From Rhodocollybia butyracea (taxonomy: Eukaryota; Basidiomycota; Agaricomycetes; Agaricales; Omphalotaceae): a stretch of 64,000 bases of DNA. The notes under the pieces are model-generated. The model saw nothing but the letters and a program-made list of their open reading frames with translations. It had not been told where the DNA came from and did not search any database. A program made the translations under genes and the position numbers. Positions 12,252 through 24,162 of this stretch are shown piece by piece (the stretch's first letter is position 1; every line of letters begins with the position of its first letter). Location: NCBI GenBank assembly GCA_015501585.1, contig JADNRY010000073.1, positions 62,001-126,000 on the forward strand. Reading direction: 5' to 3'.

Positions 12252-14359
12252 ATGTCAATATCGCTACTCTCCGCTCTTTTCCTGGCTTCTTGCCTCTACG
12301 TGCTTCATCAGATTCGTTCGAAAAGGAACAGACAGTTGCCCCCAGGTCCAAAGGGATGGCCGATACTTGGAAACATCCTCGAGCTGCGCGAAGATCTGCC
12401 AGTTTGGAAAATCTTTGATAAGATGAAAAACGAGTATGGTGAGTGGCATTACTGTGTCTAAACGCTACAGTGCTTAAGTACCACGAGCAGGTCCCATCGT
12501 GTACTTGAACTTCGCAGGGCAAAATGTCGTCGTTTTAAACACAAAGGAAGCCGCAAATGAGTTGCTGGACCGTCGTTCAGGCAACTACTCAGACCGTCCC
12601 AAATCAATTGTAGGTAGCTACTTGGGAAGTAGCCTCGTCTTAGCTCTGGCAGGATATGGCAAAACGTAGGTTTCCAAGATCGCCAGCCATAATTAAACAT
12701 AATCTCTTCATAGATGGCAAACGATGCGACACGCGAGCCATTCCGCTTTGAACATGCGTGCCAGCGCAGAATACTGCCCTGGCCAAATCGACGATGCTGT
12801 AATATTTACATATGATCTGCTACACAAGACTGCGCCTCCACTAACTAGCATCGAGAGGTAACCTCGCCGAGTGCTGTATTTATAACTTCTCACTCAATCT
12901 ATAACAGAACCTCAGCTTCAATTGTGGTCTCTATGTGTTACGCAAGTCCCCCCTCCACTCTGATGATCCCATCCTCCAGAAATTGAGCCACATGGCTCAT
13001 CGCTTCGCTACAGCGCTTTACCCTGGCGCATATCTCGTTGAGATTCTACCCATATTGGATTATCTCCCTTCTTTTATGGCGAAATGGAAACGAGACGCAC
13101 AAGAGGACTACAAGAAATTTACGGCTATCTTTGAACAGTGTTTCGAGGAAGCGGTGAGTCAATGTAATACGGATATACTTATGCTACTGAGATAAGGATT
13201 TCTTTAGTTGGTGCACCAAAAAGATAAAGCAAACCTCAGTGCAAAGCTTGCTGAGGAGCAAGCTTCGATTGGTTTGACTGATTTGGAGAAAGTTTGGTTG
13301 CCCGGAATACTCTAGTACGATTTTCATTGAACTCTGATGCCAACATTTCTGATATGCTTTGATTTCAGTCTCGCAGGCTACGAAACCGTAGATACACCTA
13401 TATCTCTTGCTGTGGCATTCTTACTCATTTAGTGCTTCCAGACTGCCAACACGCTTAGTTGGCTCTTGCACGCCATGACGATCTATCCCAGTATCCAAAG
13501 GAAAGCTCAGGAGGAAATCGATCGAGTGGTTGGTCGATCCCGTACACCAACATTCAACGACATGGAGCATCTCCCTTACATTCGGGCGGTGGTTAAAGAG
13601 GTTTGTGATTTTTATATAAGTTGTGCGTATGCCGACTGACTTACTTCAACGCAATATAGATACTCCGCTGGCAGCCAGCTGTCCCATTCGGTGTCCCTCA
13701 TGTTTCAATGGAGGCAAGTTGGCCCTTCTGCTACTGATTACGCGCTGACGCGTAAATTAGGATGATTGGTACGAAGGGAAATATTTCATTCCCAAAGGAA
13801 CTGCTTGTTTCGCCAACATCTGGTATGCACTCGTTTCATTTTTCATGGTCGTCTTTTTTACCTACATCCATAGGTCGATCAATCGTTCAACAGACGTCTA
13901 CGGTCCTGATGCTCTTGAATTCCGACCCGAAAGATTCTTGAATGAGGATGGAACTCTCCGGAACGACGAATACAACCACTCTACCTATGGATTTGGCCGA
14001 AGGTATGCCTTTTTTTGCTTGTATAACGAGCGTACTCACTCCAATTTTGATTATAGAATTTGCGTTGGACGGCATATCGCGGACAATTCTTTATTCATCA
14101 TTTTAGCCACTGTTCTCTGGCTTTAGATATAGTCCCATCTGACCACAAAGATGTTTCCCAAAACAAGTCCGACCTGCCTAAAGATATTCTCAAGTGAGCT
14201 AGTTTCTGGTCTCATATTAGTAGGATCTACACTGATACGATTCGCAATGATTTTTGCAGTCCTATTCCAGAACTTCGGAGCAGTTTTGTCCCTCGTTTCT
14301 CAGAGGTGGAAGGCCTTATAAACAGTATGAGAGATGATATTGTGCAATACAACTCGTGA
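12252..14359 (+). CDS. Cytochrome P450 monooxygenase with two apparent frameshifts
   Basis: A microsomal P450 of the type often labelled O-methylsterigmatocystin-oxidoreductase-like in basidiomycetes, about 500 residues. It opens with a membrane anchor (LLSALFLASCLYVLHQI) and the proline hinge LPPGPKGWPILGN. The I-helix reads AGYETTANTLSW after splicing at 13390-13442, the ExxR motif is KEILRWQP, and the heme loop FGFGRRICVGRH contains the cysteine ligand. One intron (13714-13760) has GC-AG borders. Two places need one extra base to stay in frame: near 12942 (between VVSMCY and KSPLHSDDP) and near 14121 (between ATVLW and DIVPSDHK). As written, the protein would be truncated. It may oxidise the terpene made by the nearby synthases, but this is inferred from position only. 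Confidence 0.8.
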
Positions 14360-14868
14360 AAAAAGTAGAACCTGAAGTGCATACTAGATTAGGCATAGAA
14401 GTACGGAGTTCAGAATAATCCATAAAATAAAGGATCCTGTCTGTTTTTTGTACCAGATATATGTATACTCTAGATTAGCTATTACCTCCAAAAAATTGTA
14501 ACTTATCAGAAATGCAAAATTGAATTATGGTGGGTCGGCCAAAGCAAGCCATACGAACCTAAAAAGGTAAGATCGCCAAGATAAGTTCAGGCAGGCAGTC
14601 CGGATCAAATAGGAATGCCGACAGCTGGATGGATTAGTCATCGAACGCGTGCTAGCAGGTGGCAGTGATGCCAGCGCAATACTCTTTGTCTTGAGCTTGT
14701 TCCACCTCTTGCGAACGTTTTGCTAATTCGCCGCGAGGCAGCAGTATCTCACCGTCATTTCTAGCCATCTGGCGCTCCTATTGCTCTGTCGGTTGTCGAA
14801 TTTGCAGCTCGTTCCAGCTCTTACCCAAACTTGCCTTGAATTTTCAACCCAAAAATAAATTTGCCATC
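14360..14868. other. Intergenic region between the P450 and SEC62
   Basis: About 500 bases holding the P450 3' end and the SEC62 promoter. I see no additional gene. Confidence 0.5.
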
Positions 14869-15816
14869 ATGTCGATGGAGCAGCAAGCCAAATCTCCACC
14901 AGACTTGAAAAAGGTTGCTCAGTTTCTGCGGAGTGGAAGTGCAGGAATCAAAGTACGCGTAGGCGCTTTGAATGGAAAGCGTATTGATTACTTCAAAGGT
15001 AAGCGAAATGAAAGAACACAAAAAAGACACAGCTGCTCATATCTATGTTCCAGGAAAATCTGCGGTGAAAGCCTTTTGTCCCCTGCGTACGCAAAGCAGA
15101 AAAACATGCCAAAAATCACCTCTGAAACTGAAGCCCTCACCGTCTTAAACGCTGTCAACGCGTTCACTTTTTTCCTTCGCGTCCAGAGAGGCGGTCCTTC
15201 TGGCTCATCTTCCTCGTCTCCCAAATCTCTGCAGATAATCCAAGAGCAGAAATTTGCTCAGGATGAGTACTATGCATGGTTCTACGATGGCTCACAGTGG
15301 ACAACGTATGCTGGGGGTATTCTTATGGTTGCTATCATGCTTGGAGTGTGATGTTCCCGCTGTGGCCTCCGACAATGCGTCTTGGAGTATGGTATCTCAG
15401 TATGGGCATGTTGGGTCTTATAGGGTTGTTCTTTGGCATTGCGGTTCTGCGGTTGATTTTCTATATCATTACTGTGATCGTCGCCAGTCCTGGAATTTGG
15501 GTGTTTCCTCAGTTATTTGCGGACGTTGGATTTGTAAGCACTTTCTTTCGCTTAGCATCACTGTTTTGTTTTACTGATTCATTTCACAGGTGGATTCGTT
15601 CATACCGCTGTGGGAAGTGGGATGTCCCCAAGAAAAAAGTCGAAGAAGAAGAAGGGAGACAAGAGCAAGGACAAGTCAAGCGACGCCGAGAAGATCAAGA
15701 AGAATGGCGGTGCGTTTGTGGAAGAAGTTGCGGATGATTCGGGTGATGTAGATGTAGATTCGAGACCTCAGAGCAGGAGCGCCAAAGTTGAGGAGGTTGA
15801 AGACGAGGATGATTAA
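14869..15816 (+). CDS. SEC62: Translocation protein SEC62
   Basis: A subunit of the ER Sec63/Sec62 complex that drives post-translational protein import. The start ATG at 14869 gives MSMEQQAKSPPDLKKVAQFL. Exon 1 ends in NGKRIDYFKG, a conserved Sec62 stretch, followed by an intron at about 15000-15052. Later come LLSPAYAKQK, DEYYAWFYDGSQW, two membrane helices (about 15310-15480) and a Lys-rich then Asp/Glu-rich tail that faces the cytosol. The conserved protein is spread over all three frames: one base seems missing near 15073 (before LLSP) and near 15350 (before MFPLWPP), and one seems extra near 15617 and 15637. Sec62 is essential in yeast, so consensus errors are more likely than loss, unless another copy exists. 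Confidence 0.82.
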
Positions 15817-15999
15817 TCGACATTTGAGCTTTTTCGACTCAAGCCTGACTTTTATATATGTAAACGGTTCAAAAGTAGCGGCGAAACTATATGACTCTGC
15901 TTTTTATTCATTGTTGTAGTCCTTAACGAACGCACTCGAAGTGAAAACTGGAAGAAAGGTATGGTATGGTTAAGGAGTAATAGTAATACCCTATTCAAG

Positions 16000-18799
16000 T
16001 CACCGTTGTTTCTTCTTCGTCCCCGTAGATCTTGTATTCTTTCTACTCGTCGTGCCAGCCTGCGAGTCCTCTGACCCCGACCGTGTCGTCGAAATTCGTG
16101 AAGACCGCCTCCTAGATCCTAAATCCTCCACTAACAACGTATCAGCGGCACCTGATGAGCGGGTTTTCGCGTCGGGCGTTTGGTATTACGAGTAGTCGCC
16201 AGCGGTGCCACTTGATCCTGATCTTCTTCCTCTTCTTCCAAAACCTTGCTCTGCTCCTCCTCTTCATCGTCGTCGTCATCATCGTACATTCCGCCTGGTA
16301 CACTTCGTTTCAGTTTCGAGCTCGAGTTTTTCGTCGCAGTCTGGCGGGGTTTCTTCGCTTTTGGTTTCGTAGTAGTACGAGACGAGGACGAGACGGCAGA
16401 TGCAGATGCAGATGATTTACTAGAAACACCAGAGGCTGTCGAGATTGTATTCCTATTCGAAGTAGAATTCACGGTACTGTTCCGTGACCGTGTTTGTCTC
16501 GTCGCGGGAGGCTCCTCATGCAACAAATCCATCTCGTCATCGTCATCGTCATCATCCGTGAACGCGCCAGGCGGTCGTTTGGATCCAGTCGAGATTGTGG
16601 ACAGTGACGATCGGGCAGTAGCATATGGACCTGGACCAGCCCGACCAGGGCGACCTGAACTACTACTAATCTCAACCACTGGGACTTTTCTTCGTCCTGC
16701 GCTGTTCGTAGGACTACCCGCGGAGCCAGTACCGGTGCCGAAACCAAAGCTTTTCCGACTGTTCGATTCCAATTGCCCATCGTTCTCGACAAACAAGGAG
16801 TAATCGAGGCTCGAGCTTGGTCCGGTATGTCCATCGACATCCATTGCTCCAACCCCAGCCTCGGCATCCTTCCCGACATCTTCGTCAGCCAGTTTCTGAT
16901 GCTGTTGCGGCCTTCTCTCGGGACTTTGGCTCTGAGTTGGAGAACGACGAGACATTGAGAGGTCAGGCTCCTCGCTGAAGGGGTTGGGCAGTGCCGAGTC
17001 GTTATTGACCACAGGCGGTTTGTAGAAAGCATTTGGTTTGCGCTTTGAGGATGAAAATAGAGGGTTCGGTGACCCTACTCCTCCTCCTACTCCACTTCCC
17101 ATGTTGAACGTCGAAGGTGAAGCCGAGGAGGAACCAAGAACAGCAGCACCAGGTATGCTTTTTCTGCCTCTTGCCGAAGGTAAACCTCCAACACTAAAAT
17201 TGAGGATATTCGTACTGGTGTTCAAGGTCGGTATACCACCAAATCCGGAACTGCTAGCCAGCTCAGGAGCAGCGCTGCCGGAAATAGGTAAAATTGGTGG
17301 AGCTCCGCCAAACCTGGTCGCACCGGACCGTGAGGAAGTAAGCTTCTCGAAGTTTCCAGGTGAAGAAGACGCAGTGAGTGTGAAGGAAGAAGGGACGTTC
17401 ACGGTAGGGGTTGACGACGGGGTTGGTAAAGCCGGCTCTTTTGGAGTAGTGGAGATGCTGGCTCTCCCGCCCCCGTTGATCGCTGGGCGACTTCTATCGG
17501 CGCCGTTTATGTGGACCATGCTATTTGTCAGTTGAATCTGCTCCCAGGACTGGGAATCCGACAAGCTCGTGTCTCCGCTGGTACTAGTACTCGTCACACT
17601 GAACATCGGCGTTCCTTGCATTTCTGCATCCAGTAATGTGCGTTCAACGGATGGAAGAGTCGAGTAGAGAGTCTGGATCATGTTACTCCGCTCTTGTACC
17701 ATTTTAGTGGCAGCAGAAGGCAAGGAGGATTTGGAACCAACAACGGAGGAGAATTTGTGGTGCAGCTTAATTGCTTCGGCGTATTGGCCTGTCTGGATGA
17801 GACGGGTGCATGCGAGATTTTGAAGAGTTGCTAGACCCAGAGGGGAAGGCGGGTTCACGAACTCGATGTTTTGAGGTGTAGTCGCTGGGGGAAGCTAGCG
17901 AAGGAATGAAGAACGGACTGTTCAAAGGATGTCAGTGGAACTGTGAGGAGATGCGCGAGAGGCGTTGGCTTGGGTTTCGCTTGAGGAAATGACAAGTCAG
18001 AAGTACTCTAAACGGAGAAGTATGATGACATACGCGACACGGACCACTCAAGCATCTTTTTAAACAACCTCGAGCGAGTTGCGTCAGTTTCGTTAAATGA
18101 ACGTTGAAACTTCCATGCTTCAAAGAGGCTTTGGTGGGCAAGAGCAACAAGATACAAGTCCAAATCGGCTGGTTCAGTTAAAAGTGGTTTCGCTGTACGA
18201 ATGTACCTAACAATAAGCGGATGTGGGTCGATGTCCTCGGCTGTGGAGATTGCTTGTAGAATCTTCGAGGAATAGTCCTGGTTCAAACGAGAGTCGCAAA
18301 GTAGTGAAACGGCCATCTATATTCATGTGTTAAACAGAACTTTCTTTGCTGGTAAAACACTCACTGGAACATTCACAGCTGCATCCAAACACCAGTACGC
18401 CTCAGCCAATTGTGCAAACTGTGGCGGAATATGGCGGTCTTTTTGAAACCGTTTTTCCCTTCCATCTCTATGCCACTTGAGAAGAAAGTAAACAAGACAG
18501 TCTTTCTTCAGTTTGTCATAAGTCGATTCGTAAATCGCGTCCAAAAGCCTCTCCAAGCCAGCGGCATCCATCGGAGGATAAAGAGTGTCTGGTGCCCGTA
18601 TTTTACCGAGACTGAGAAGAATGTCGAAAATCAGAGTATCGTCAAGCAGTGCTCGCCGCCGTTCGATTTCGGAGGCCCGTGCGTCGTGCCATGGAAATAG
18701 ATCGCCGGTTTCAAAATAACTGAGCAGATTGGACGTGCCCTAGAGTTATGTTAGAGATAAACTCATTATCTGTGAGTTTACAATGCTCACCACGTCCAT
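16000..18799 (-). CDS. ELYS-like nuclear pore assembly protein
   Basis: Contains the fungal ELYS-like domain of nuclear-pore assembly factors. The start codon at 18799 gives MDV, then an intron (to about 18739), then FPWHDARASEIERRRALLDD, LGKIRAPDTLYPPM and LERLLDAIYESTYDKLKKDC. Further introns lie near 18320-18362 and 17990-18035. The long last exon (17858 leftwards) is low complexity, rich in Ser, Pro and Gly with acidic runs, as expected of a disordered nuclear tail. Two frame changes appear. One lies near 17890, in a run of five G where six would keep frame between HSFAS and PPATTPQN. The other lies near 16160, after which the frame continues as RRRSSRISTTRSGSEDS to a stop at 16000. Without the second shift the protein ends at 16131. 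Confidence 0.72.
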
Positions 18800-19097
18800 T
18801 TTGACAACAACGAGGAGAGTTGAACTTTTGGCGCCCGTGATCGAAATTCCCAGGTCAAAGCGTCCGTGACAAGCTCAAGTCTAATACTTCGTCAAGTCTA
18901 AACACTATTTCAGGTTGAAGGGATTCTACTTTGGCTGCCTACAGACCGATCAGCACACTCAGAGAGAGTTGCCATCATTTTAATCATGAAAAAAGGGACA
19001 CCCTTCTTCGATCACAGCCATCTATAGATATGTACATTACCAGTCCACAATATCTAATGAGTTATGAGTTATGTGTATTCCCCACTCCAACCATCCC

Positions 19098-21534
19098 TCA
19101 GTTAACACCTTCCTCGATCAACTCTGCCGCCGCCTGCTGCTGCTGCCACAGCCTATAATACAGTCCTCCTCTCCTCATCAGCTCCTCGTGCGTCCCCTGC
19201 TCCGCAACCCTCCCCTCCTGCAGCACAACAATTAAATCCGCCTCAACCACAGTCCTCAGCCGATGCGCAATAAACACACTCGTGCGCGATTCCCTCAAAA
19301 GCGCGTTATTAATGTTCTTCATCAGCTCAGCCTCGGTATGTGCGTCCAACGCAGAAGTCTGTATCCCCAATCAACCAATCAAATCAGTCATCATCCCTCA
19401 ACTTCATCCCCGAATCAAACACTCACCGCCTCGTCAAAAAATAATATCGGTGGATCCTTCAACAACACCCTCGCCACCGCCAACCTCTGCTTCTCCCCGC
19501 CACTAATCATCAGCCCCCTCTCCCCAACCTTCGTCCGATACCCCTCCGGCAAACTCAAAATCGCTTCATGCACATTCGCCTTCCCCGCCGCCTCCATCGC
19601 ATCGCTCTCCCCCCTCTCCAAATTCCCATACCGCACATTATGCATCACATCCGCATGGAACAGCGGCGTGTCCTGTGGAACCACACCAATGGAGTGCCGC
19701 AGGCTCGCGAGCTGCACCTGCGCAATGTCTTGGCCCCCAATAGAGATCTTCCCCGAGGAGGGGTCGTAGAAACGGAAGAGGAGCCTCAGGATCGTGGATT
19801 TGCCGCATCCCGAGGGCCCGACGATGGCAGTGCGTTTGCCGGCTGGGATGGTGAAGCTGAGGTCGCTGAAGATCGGGCGGCTCGGGTTGTACGCGAAATT
19901 GACATTCTCGAAGCGGATGTCTTGGACTGGCAGATTGAGAGGCTGGGCGTCTGGTGCGTCTTTGATGGGCGGGTTGTTTTCGCGCAGGTTGAAGAGGACT
20001 TCCATGTCGAGGAGGTTTTGTTGGAGTTCGCGGTAGATGGTTCCTAGGAAGTTGAGCGGAAGGGAGAGTTGGAAGATCAATTGGTTGATCATGACTAGGT
20101 CTCCAACTGTCATTGTACCTAGCGTCGGATGGAATGAGACTGGGTGACACTCATGAGTATCGTACAACGTACCATTATAAACTCCTTGAGCAGCCATCAA
20201 CATCGTCATCGTCAATGCACTAGAGAAGATGACACTCTGCCCGGCATTCAAGAACGCCAACGACGTGGTAATCTTCACCGAAGACCTTTCATACTCTCGC
20301 AGATGCCCATCATACTGCGCGACTTCATACTTTTCGTTGTTAAAGTGCTGTGAACAGAAATGCTTGAGCTGACACGCCAACAAAACCACAATAGTTACAA
20401 ACCTTCACCGCCTCGAAATTGATCAACGAGTCTACAGAAGAACTCGCTCCGCGTTGGTCAGCCTTGTTCGCATCACGCCGGAATTGGGTTCGCCATGATG
20501 TGGTACGGATAGTGAACCACGCGTAGGCAGCGAGCGTGCCAGCAGTGATCGCCGCAAAGTCCCAGCCGAATTTGTACGTCAGAATACCACACACCATGGA
20601 TATCTCCAACGCTGTCGGTACTATTCGGAACAGAATAGCTTGGAGAAGGAATGTAATGCCTCTAATAAAAAATCGATGATTAGACACAAACAAGGGGCTG
20701 AAAACACAGCAACATGTACTTAGTACCCCGGTCAATAGCACGCGTCAAACCACCAGTCTGTCGTGCAAGATGGAATTTCATGTCCATATGCAACAGCTGC
20801 TCGAAAGTCTCCCTTGCGACCTTGCGTATAGCCCTCTGTCCGATATTAGCAAACACCGCATTGAGCAGTTCACCGAAAACCGTCGCTCCGATGCGTGCGA
20901 GACCATCTACAAGCCAAAGAAAGGGCGTCAGTAAGCATATCACACGAAAGCATTTAGCGGATAGCATACATCCCAAGATCGTAGCCCCAGCAATAGTCCA
21001 AACAGTCGCGCTCGACGAAGGATCCAAAGGTACATTCAACGAATCGATAATTTGTTTGAAAATGAGAGGCACTTGTACATTGAGGACCTACACGGCCTTA
21101 TGTTTTTCAGCTGGGTCTAACGTACGAGAGGCGGGTATATACGAACGTACCTTGCCGGAAATGAGGAAGACAAAGCCAAGAATGACGGTCCCTCGCGTCT
21201 TCCAGTCACCCTTGGGCCACACATTCACCATAAGACTCCTGATAATCTTCCAATTGCTTCTGCGCTCCTGCGCAGCGGTGGCCTGCGGCGGTTCGAGAGA
21301 ATGAGAAGCGGGAGCAGACTCGGACTTGGAGTTGGAAGCCTGGTCATTCTTCTGACTCTGAGCCTTGGGCTCGTTCACTGAGGCCGAATTCTGGTAAAGT
21401 CTACAGCTGGTCGTATGTGGGTGTAGCCCGCTTCGTACGAACTTTGCAGTGCGAAAAGTTTGCAAGTTACGGAAGTTGGGAGTTAGTCTGGACCGAGCAG
21501 ATCCACGGAAGATCTGCCGAGTTAGTACACTCAT
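19098..21534 (-). CDS. ATM1: Mitochondrial ABC half-transporter ATM1 (Fe-S cluster export)
   Basis: ATM1 sits in the inner mitochondrial membrane and exports a sulfur or glutathione-linked compound needed for cytosolic Fe-S assembly. The protein opens with an Arg/Ser-rich, acid-poor leader typical of matrix targeting ([17 protein letters not shown]). The transmembrane domain includes [36 protein letters not shown] and [17 protein letters not shown]. The nucleotide-binding domain shows Walker [10 protein letters not shown], the ABC signature ISGGEKQRL, Walker B ILFFDEATSALD (across an intron near 19367-19425) and the switch histidine in IAHRL. Introns near 21070-21150, 20910-20970, 20660-20730, 20345-20400 and 20110-20170 splice in frame. 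About 720 residues, no lesion seen. Confidence 0.93.
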
Positions 21535-22277
21535 AACATGAAGAACACCTTTGGAAGGTGGTGGTGGTGGTATCGGTTAAAGCCAAGTTTTGTGATTCGT
21601 GATTCAGCGCTCGCTCTCATGGGCGCCTTTGTCACACTGTGCCGAGTCAATCAAGCTTCCTTACATTCGTCTTCCTCCCTGCAGAAATCGTCTTGTACAG
21701 TGGTACTAGACTCTTGATGAATCCACACGAGCTAGAGATTTGAATCAAGGAGGAAAACTGGTATCAGAAACTGAGGGAAGGAGAAGAATTAGATTCGTCT
21801 TAAGCAGATGATATTATCAAGAACACCAGATATCATAGCATGCGAACTGACTCCCTCTCGAGATTGCTGACAGATTTTTCTTGTATTCTTCACAGTTGAA
21901 TTCTCCCCAGGCTTCTCCCGGAACTCATCATATTTAACCTCTTCACGTGCTTTCAGCAACTCTTTCTTAAGCGTTTCTCCCACAGTGATTTCTCGACAGA
22001 GAGTCTAATGTAGGAGCGCCATCACATACGAGGTCAACAGGCTTTCGAACATCGTCCGAAAAACCAGGGATTTGGGCAGGATGACTCTTGGAGACCTGGG
22101 CACGGTTGTTTAGATCGTTTAGGGGCCGGATGCAGAGATGCAGGGACTACCCAACCCGCACTACTCTAGTCCATGTTAATGACATTGACAACGACCCAAC
22201 ACATGATGCATGACTGTGTAAGCGACCGCGTGAGATTGACTCGTTACTTTCAACTTTCATCTTCTCAACTCGGAATC
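21535..22277. other. Bidirectional promoter region between ATM1 and the MYND gene
   Basis: Divergent genes share this 740-base spacer. A 64-codon open frame on the minus strand (21789-21983) has no recognisable family and no splice-supported extension. I see nothing else. Confidence 0.45.
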
Positions 22278-24039
22278 ATGCCACGGTACGTGGCTTGGAA
22301 CAATGCCAAGAGAGAAAGACTGACCGCGACTATCATAGGAACGACTATACCACCGACCAATTGTTCGATTCCGATGCTCTTATCAAAGAGGTCACCTCAA
22401 GCAAGCCTATGCAATCCAGACAGGACGAGTTTCTCTTGACGCCGGGTGAATTGGGTTGGGATCAGAACAACCAGTATTTCCACGATTCTGAGCAACAACA
22501 ACGCTTCTTCGCCTGTGCCTTGGCTACACTCCAGGATCCTCATAAACAAAACTGTCGTCGCCGCCTCTTAGGGTTTCTTTCGGTGATTTCCAAGTGCATA
22601 GACGAAGAGGGTCTTTTACCGTTCTTCGTGGAGCACAATCGTAGCGCGCTACGGTTCCATCAGCAACCATTCCTTCGCGCTCTAGCAGGATGGGTCCTGG
22701 AACCTCGCAGTAAAACGGAATGTGAGCGGCTCTTATATTGTCTGGAGGAGACCCCGGAGGGTCTAGAACACTGTGCGCTCCACTGCGACGATCTCGAAGA
22801 CGGGCTGATTGCATCCGTCCACTCTCTTGGAGAGCTCCAATTTGGCAGGGAAAGAGCCATTCCCAAACATTTCTTCTCGATTTTGTCTGCTGTTTTATAT
22901 GTTGCCACTGAGGAGAAGAAGACGGCCAAGGTTGCGAAACGAGTCAAAGCAGCGATTAAAGAGCAGGGCCTCGAGTCCCTCGACAGTTCGTGGCCTAGGG
23001 ACATATCTGATGTGTCTTGTGTGAGCATCGACGATGGTATTGCTCAGATGGCCACCTGGATAGACGCATTTCCGATCAACCCTGATGTGTATGCCATTTT
23101 GGCCTCGCTCATGGCGCTTTATCCGCACCAAGTCATTCTGCGTGTGGAACAGCACCAGTCGATTTGTCTGCATGCACTCACCAACCTGAAAATGATCAAC
23201 GAAGTCTTGCAGCCAGAACAAAGATATTATTCGAACGAAGACTTGCTCATCATGCTCGCCCACATCGCGCGCTTCTACGACGCAGTGCTTAATGATTTAA
23301 ATCATTCCAACCTAATCAAATTAGTTTCACCTCCAGGTGAGATTACCTTGCTTTTGACTTGTGCTGCTGCTGACTGAAATGTCATTAAGTCGAGTTGCTC
23401 CGAGGTGCTGGTTTTGGTGAAGTCGATAGATATCAGAAGCAGCTCGTGCTTATCTGCGGCGTGTTTATTGACGTTATTCCGGAAATACTTGCTGGCTCGA
23501 ATACCCAAAGCGGAACTGGGGGTTACGAAGCAAAGGCGAAAGCATGCATCAACACTTTTGAGCGTCTCGGGAGTACCTTGCATACAGCCTTGGACCTGCC
23601 CTTTGACGAAGACTTTTACCACGGGCGAATCCTTGATCTCTCCCAGGAAAAGCGTGATATGGCAAACAGTGCGATTAAAAGCGCGTTCGCCTGCTTTGTA
23701 GGTCTTGCAGAATGGCAGCGATGCGCCGCACCACTCTGTCCAGGAACCAGCGGAGAAGAGCTCAAAAAATGTTCCGCCTGCCTACGCGTGCTTTATTGCT
23801 CTAGCGAATGTATGGCTGCCGCATGGAAGGCGAAATATGCGCCTCATAAAGAACTGTGCCGGGTCACCAGGCACTTAGCAGAGGAAACTGCGATCTCGGC
23901 CAAACCAACCACCGACGGTTTGTTACGTTTTTACCAGACGGTTGATGGGAATGCGAGCTTGGAGCAAGATTCAGTGGAGATGAAAAGATGCTATGACAGG
24001 TTGAAGGCTGCCCTTAGCGGGACAATTGGACCCCGGTAG
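22278..24039 (+). CDS. MYND-type zinc finger protein
   Basis: A 551-residue protein in three exons (22278-22285, 22339-23336, 23390-24039). Exon 1 is only MPR-: the intron GTACGT...CATAG at 22286-22338, with a CTGAC branch site, joins it in frame to NDYTTDQLFDSD, which removes an apparent frame conflict at the start. The C-terminal third carries a MYND finger with the ligand order C-x4-C, C-x2-C, YCSxEC, H and C (CAAPLC ... CSACLRVLYCSSEC ... HKELC). MYND fingers bind short Pro-rich peptides. The rest is helical and typical of the large uncharacterised MYND families of mushrooms. There is no SET domain, so a methyltransferase role is not supported. Confidence 0.85.
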
Positions 24040-24162
24040 GCTCTGACAGCTTGAAGCTCTTACAAGATTTGTATAGACGGTCTTGAGGAGGTCTGCACAA
24101 ACGTCCAAGAGATTATACAGCCAATACAAAGCGAATATATACTCCTGAGATACAAGAACTAT

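Noticed and set aside
16155..17535. Long plus-strand open frames opposite the ELYS-like gene
   Set aside because: They mirror the low-complexity Ser/Pro/acidic codons of the real minus-strand exon.
22278..22345. Apparent frameshift at the start of the MYND gene
   Set aside because: A GTACGT...CATAG intron with a CTGAC branch site resolves the frame exactly, so no lesion is needed.
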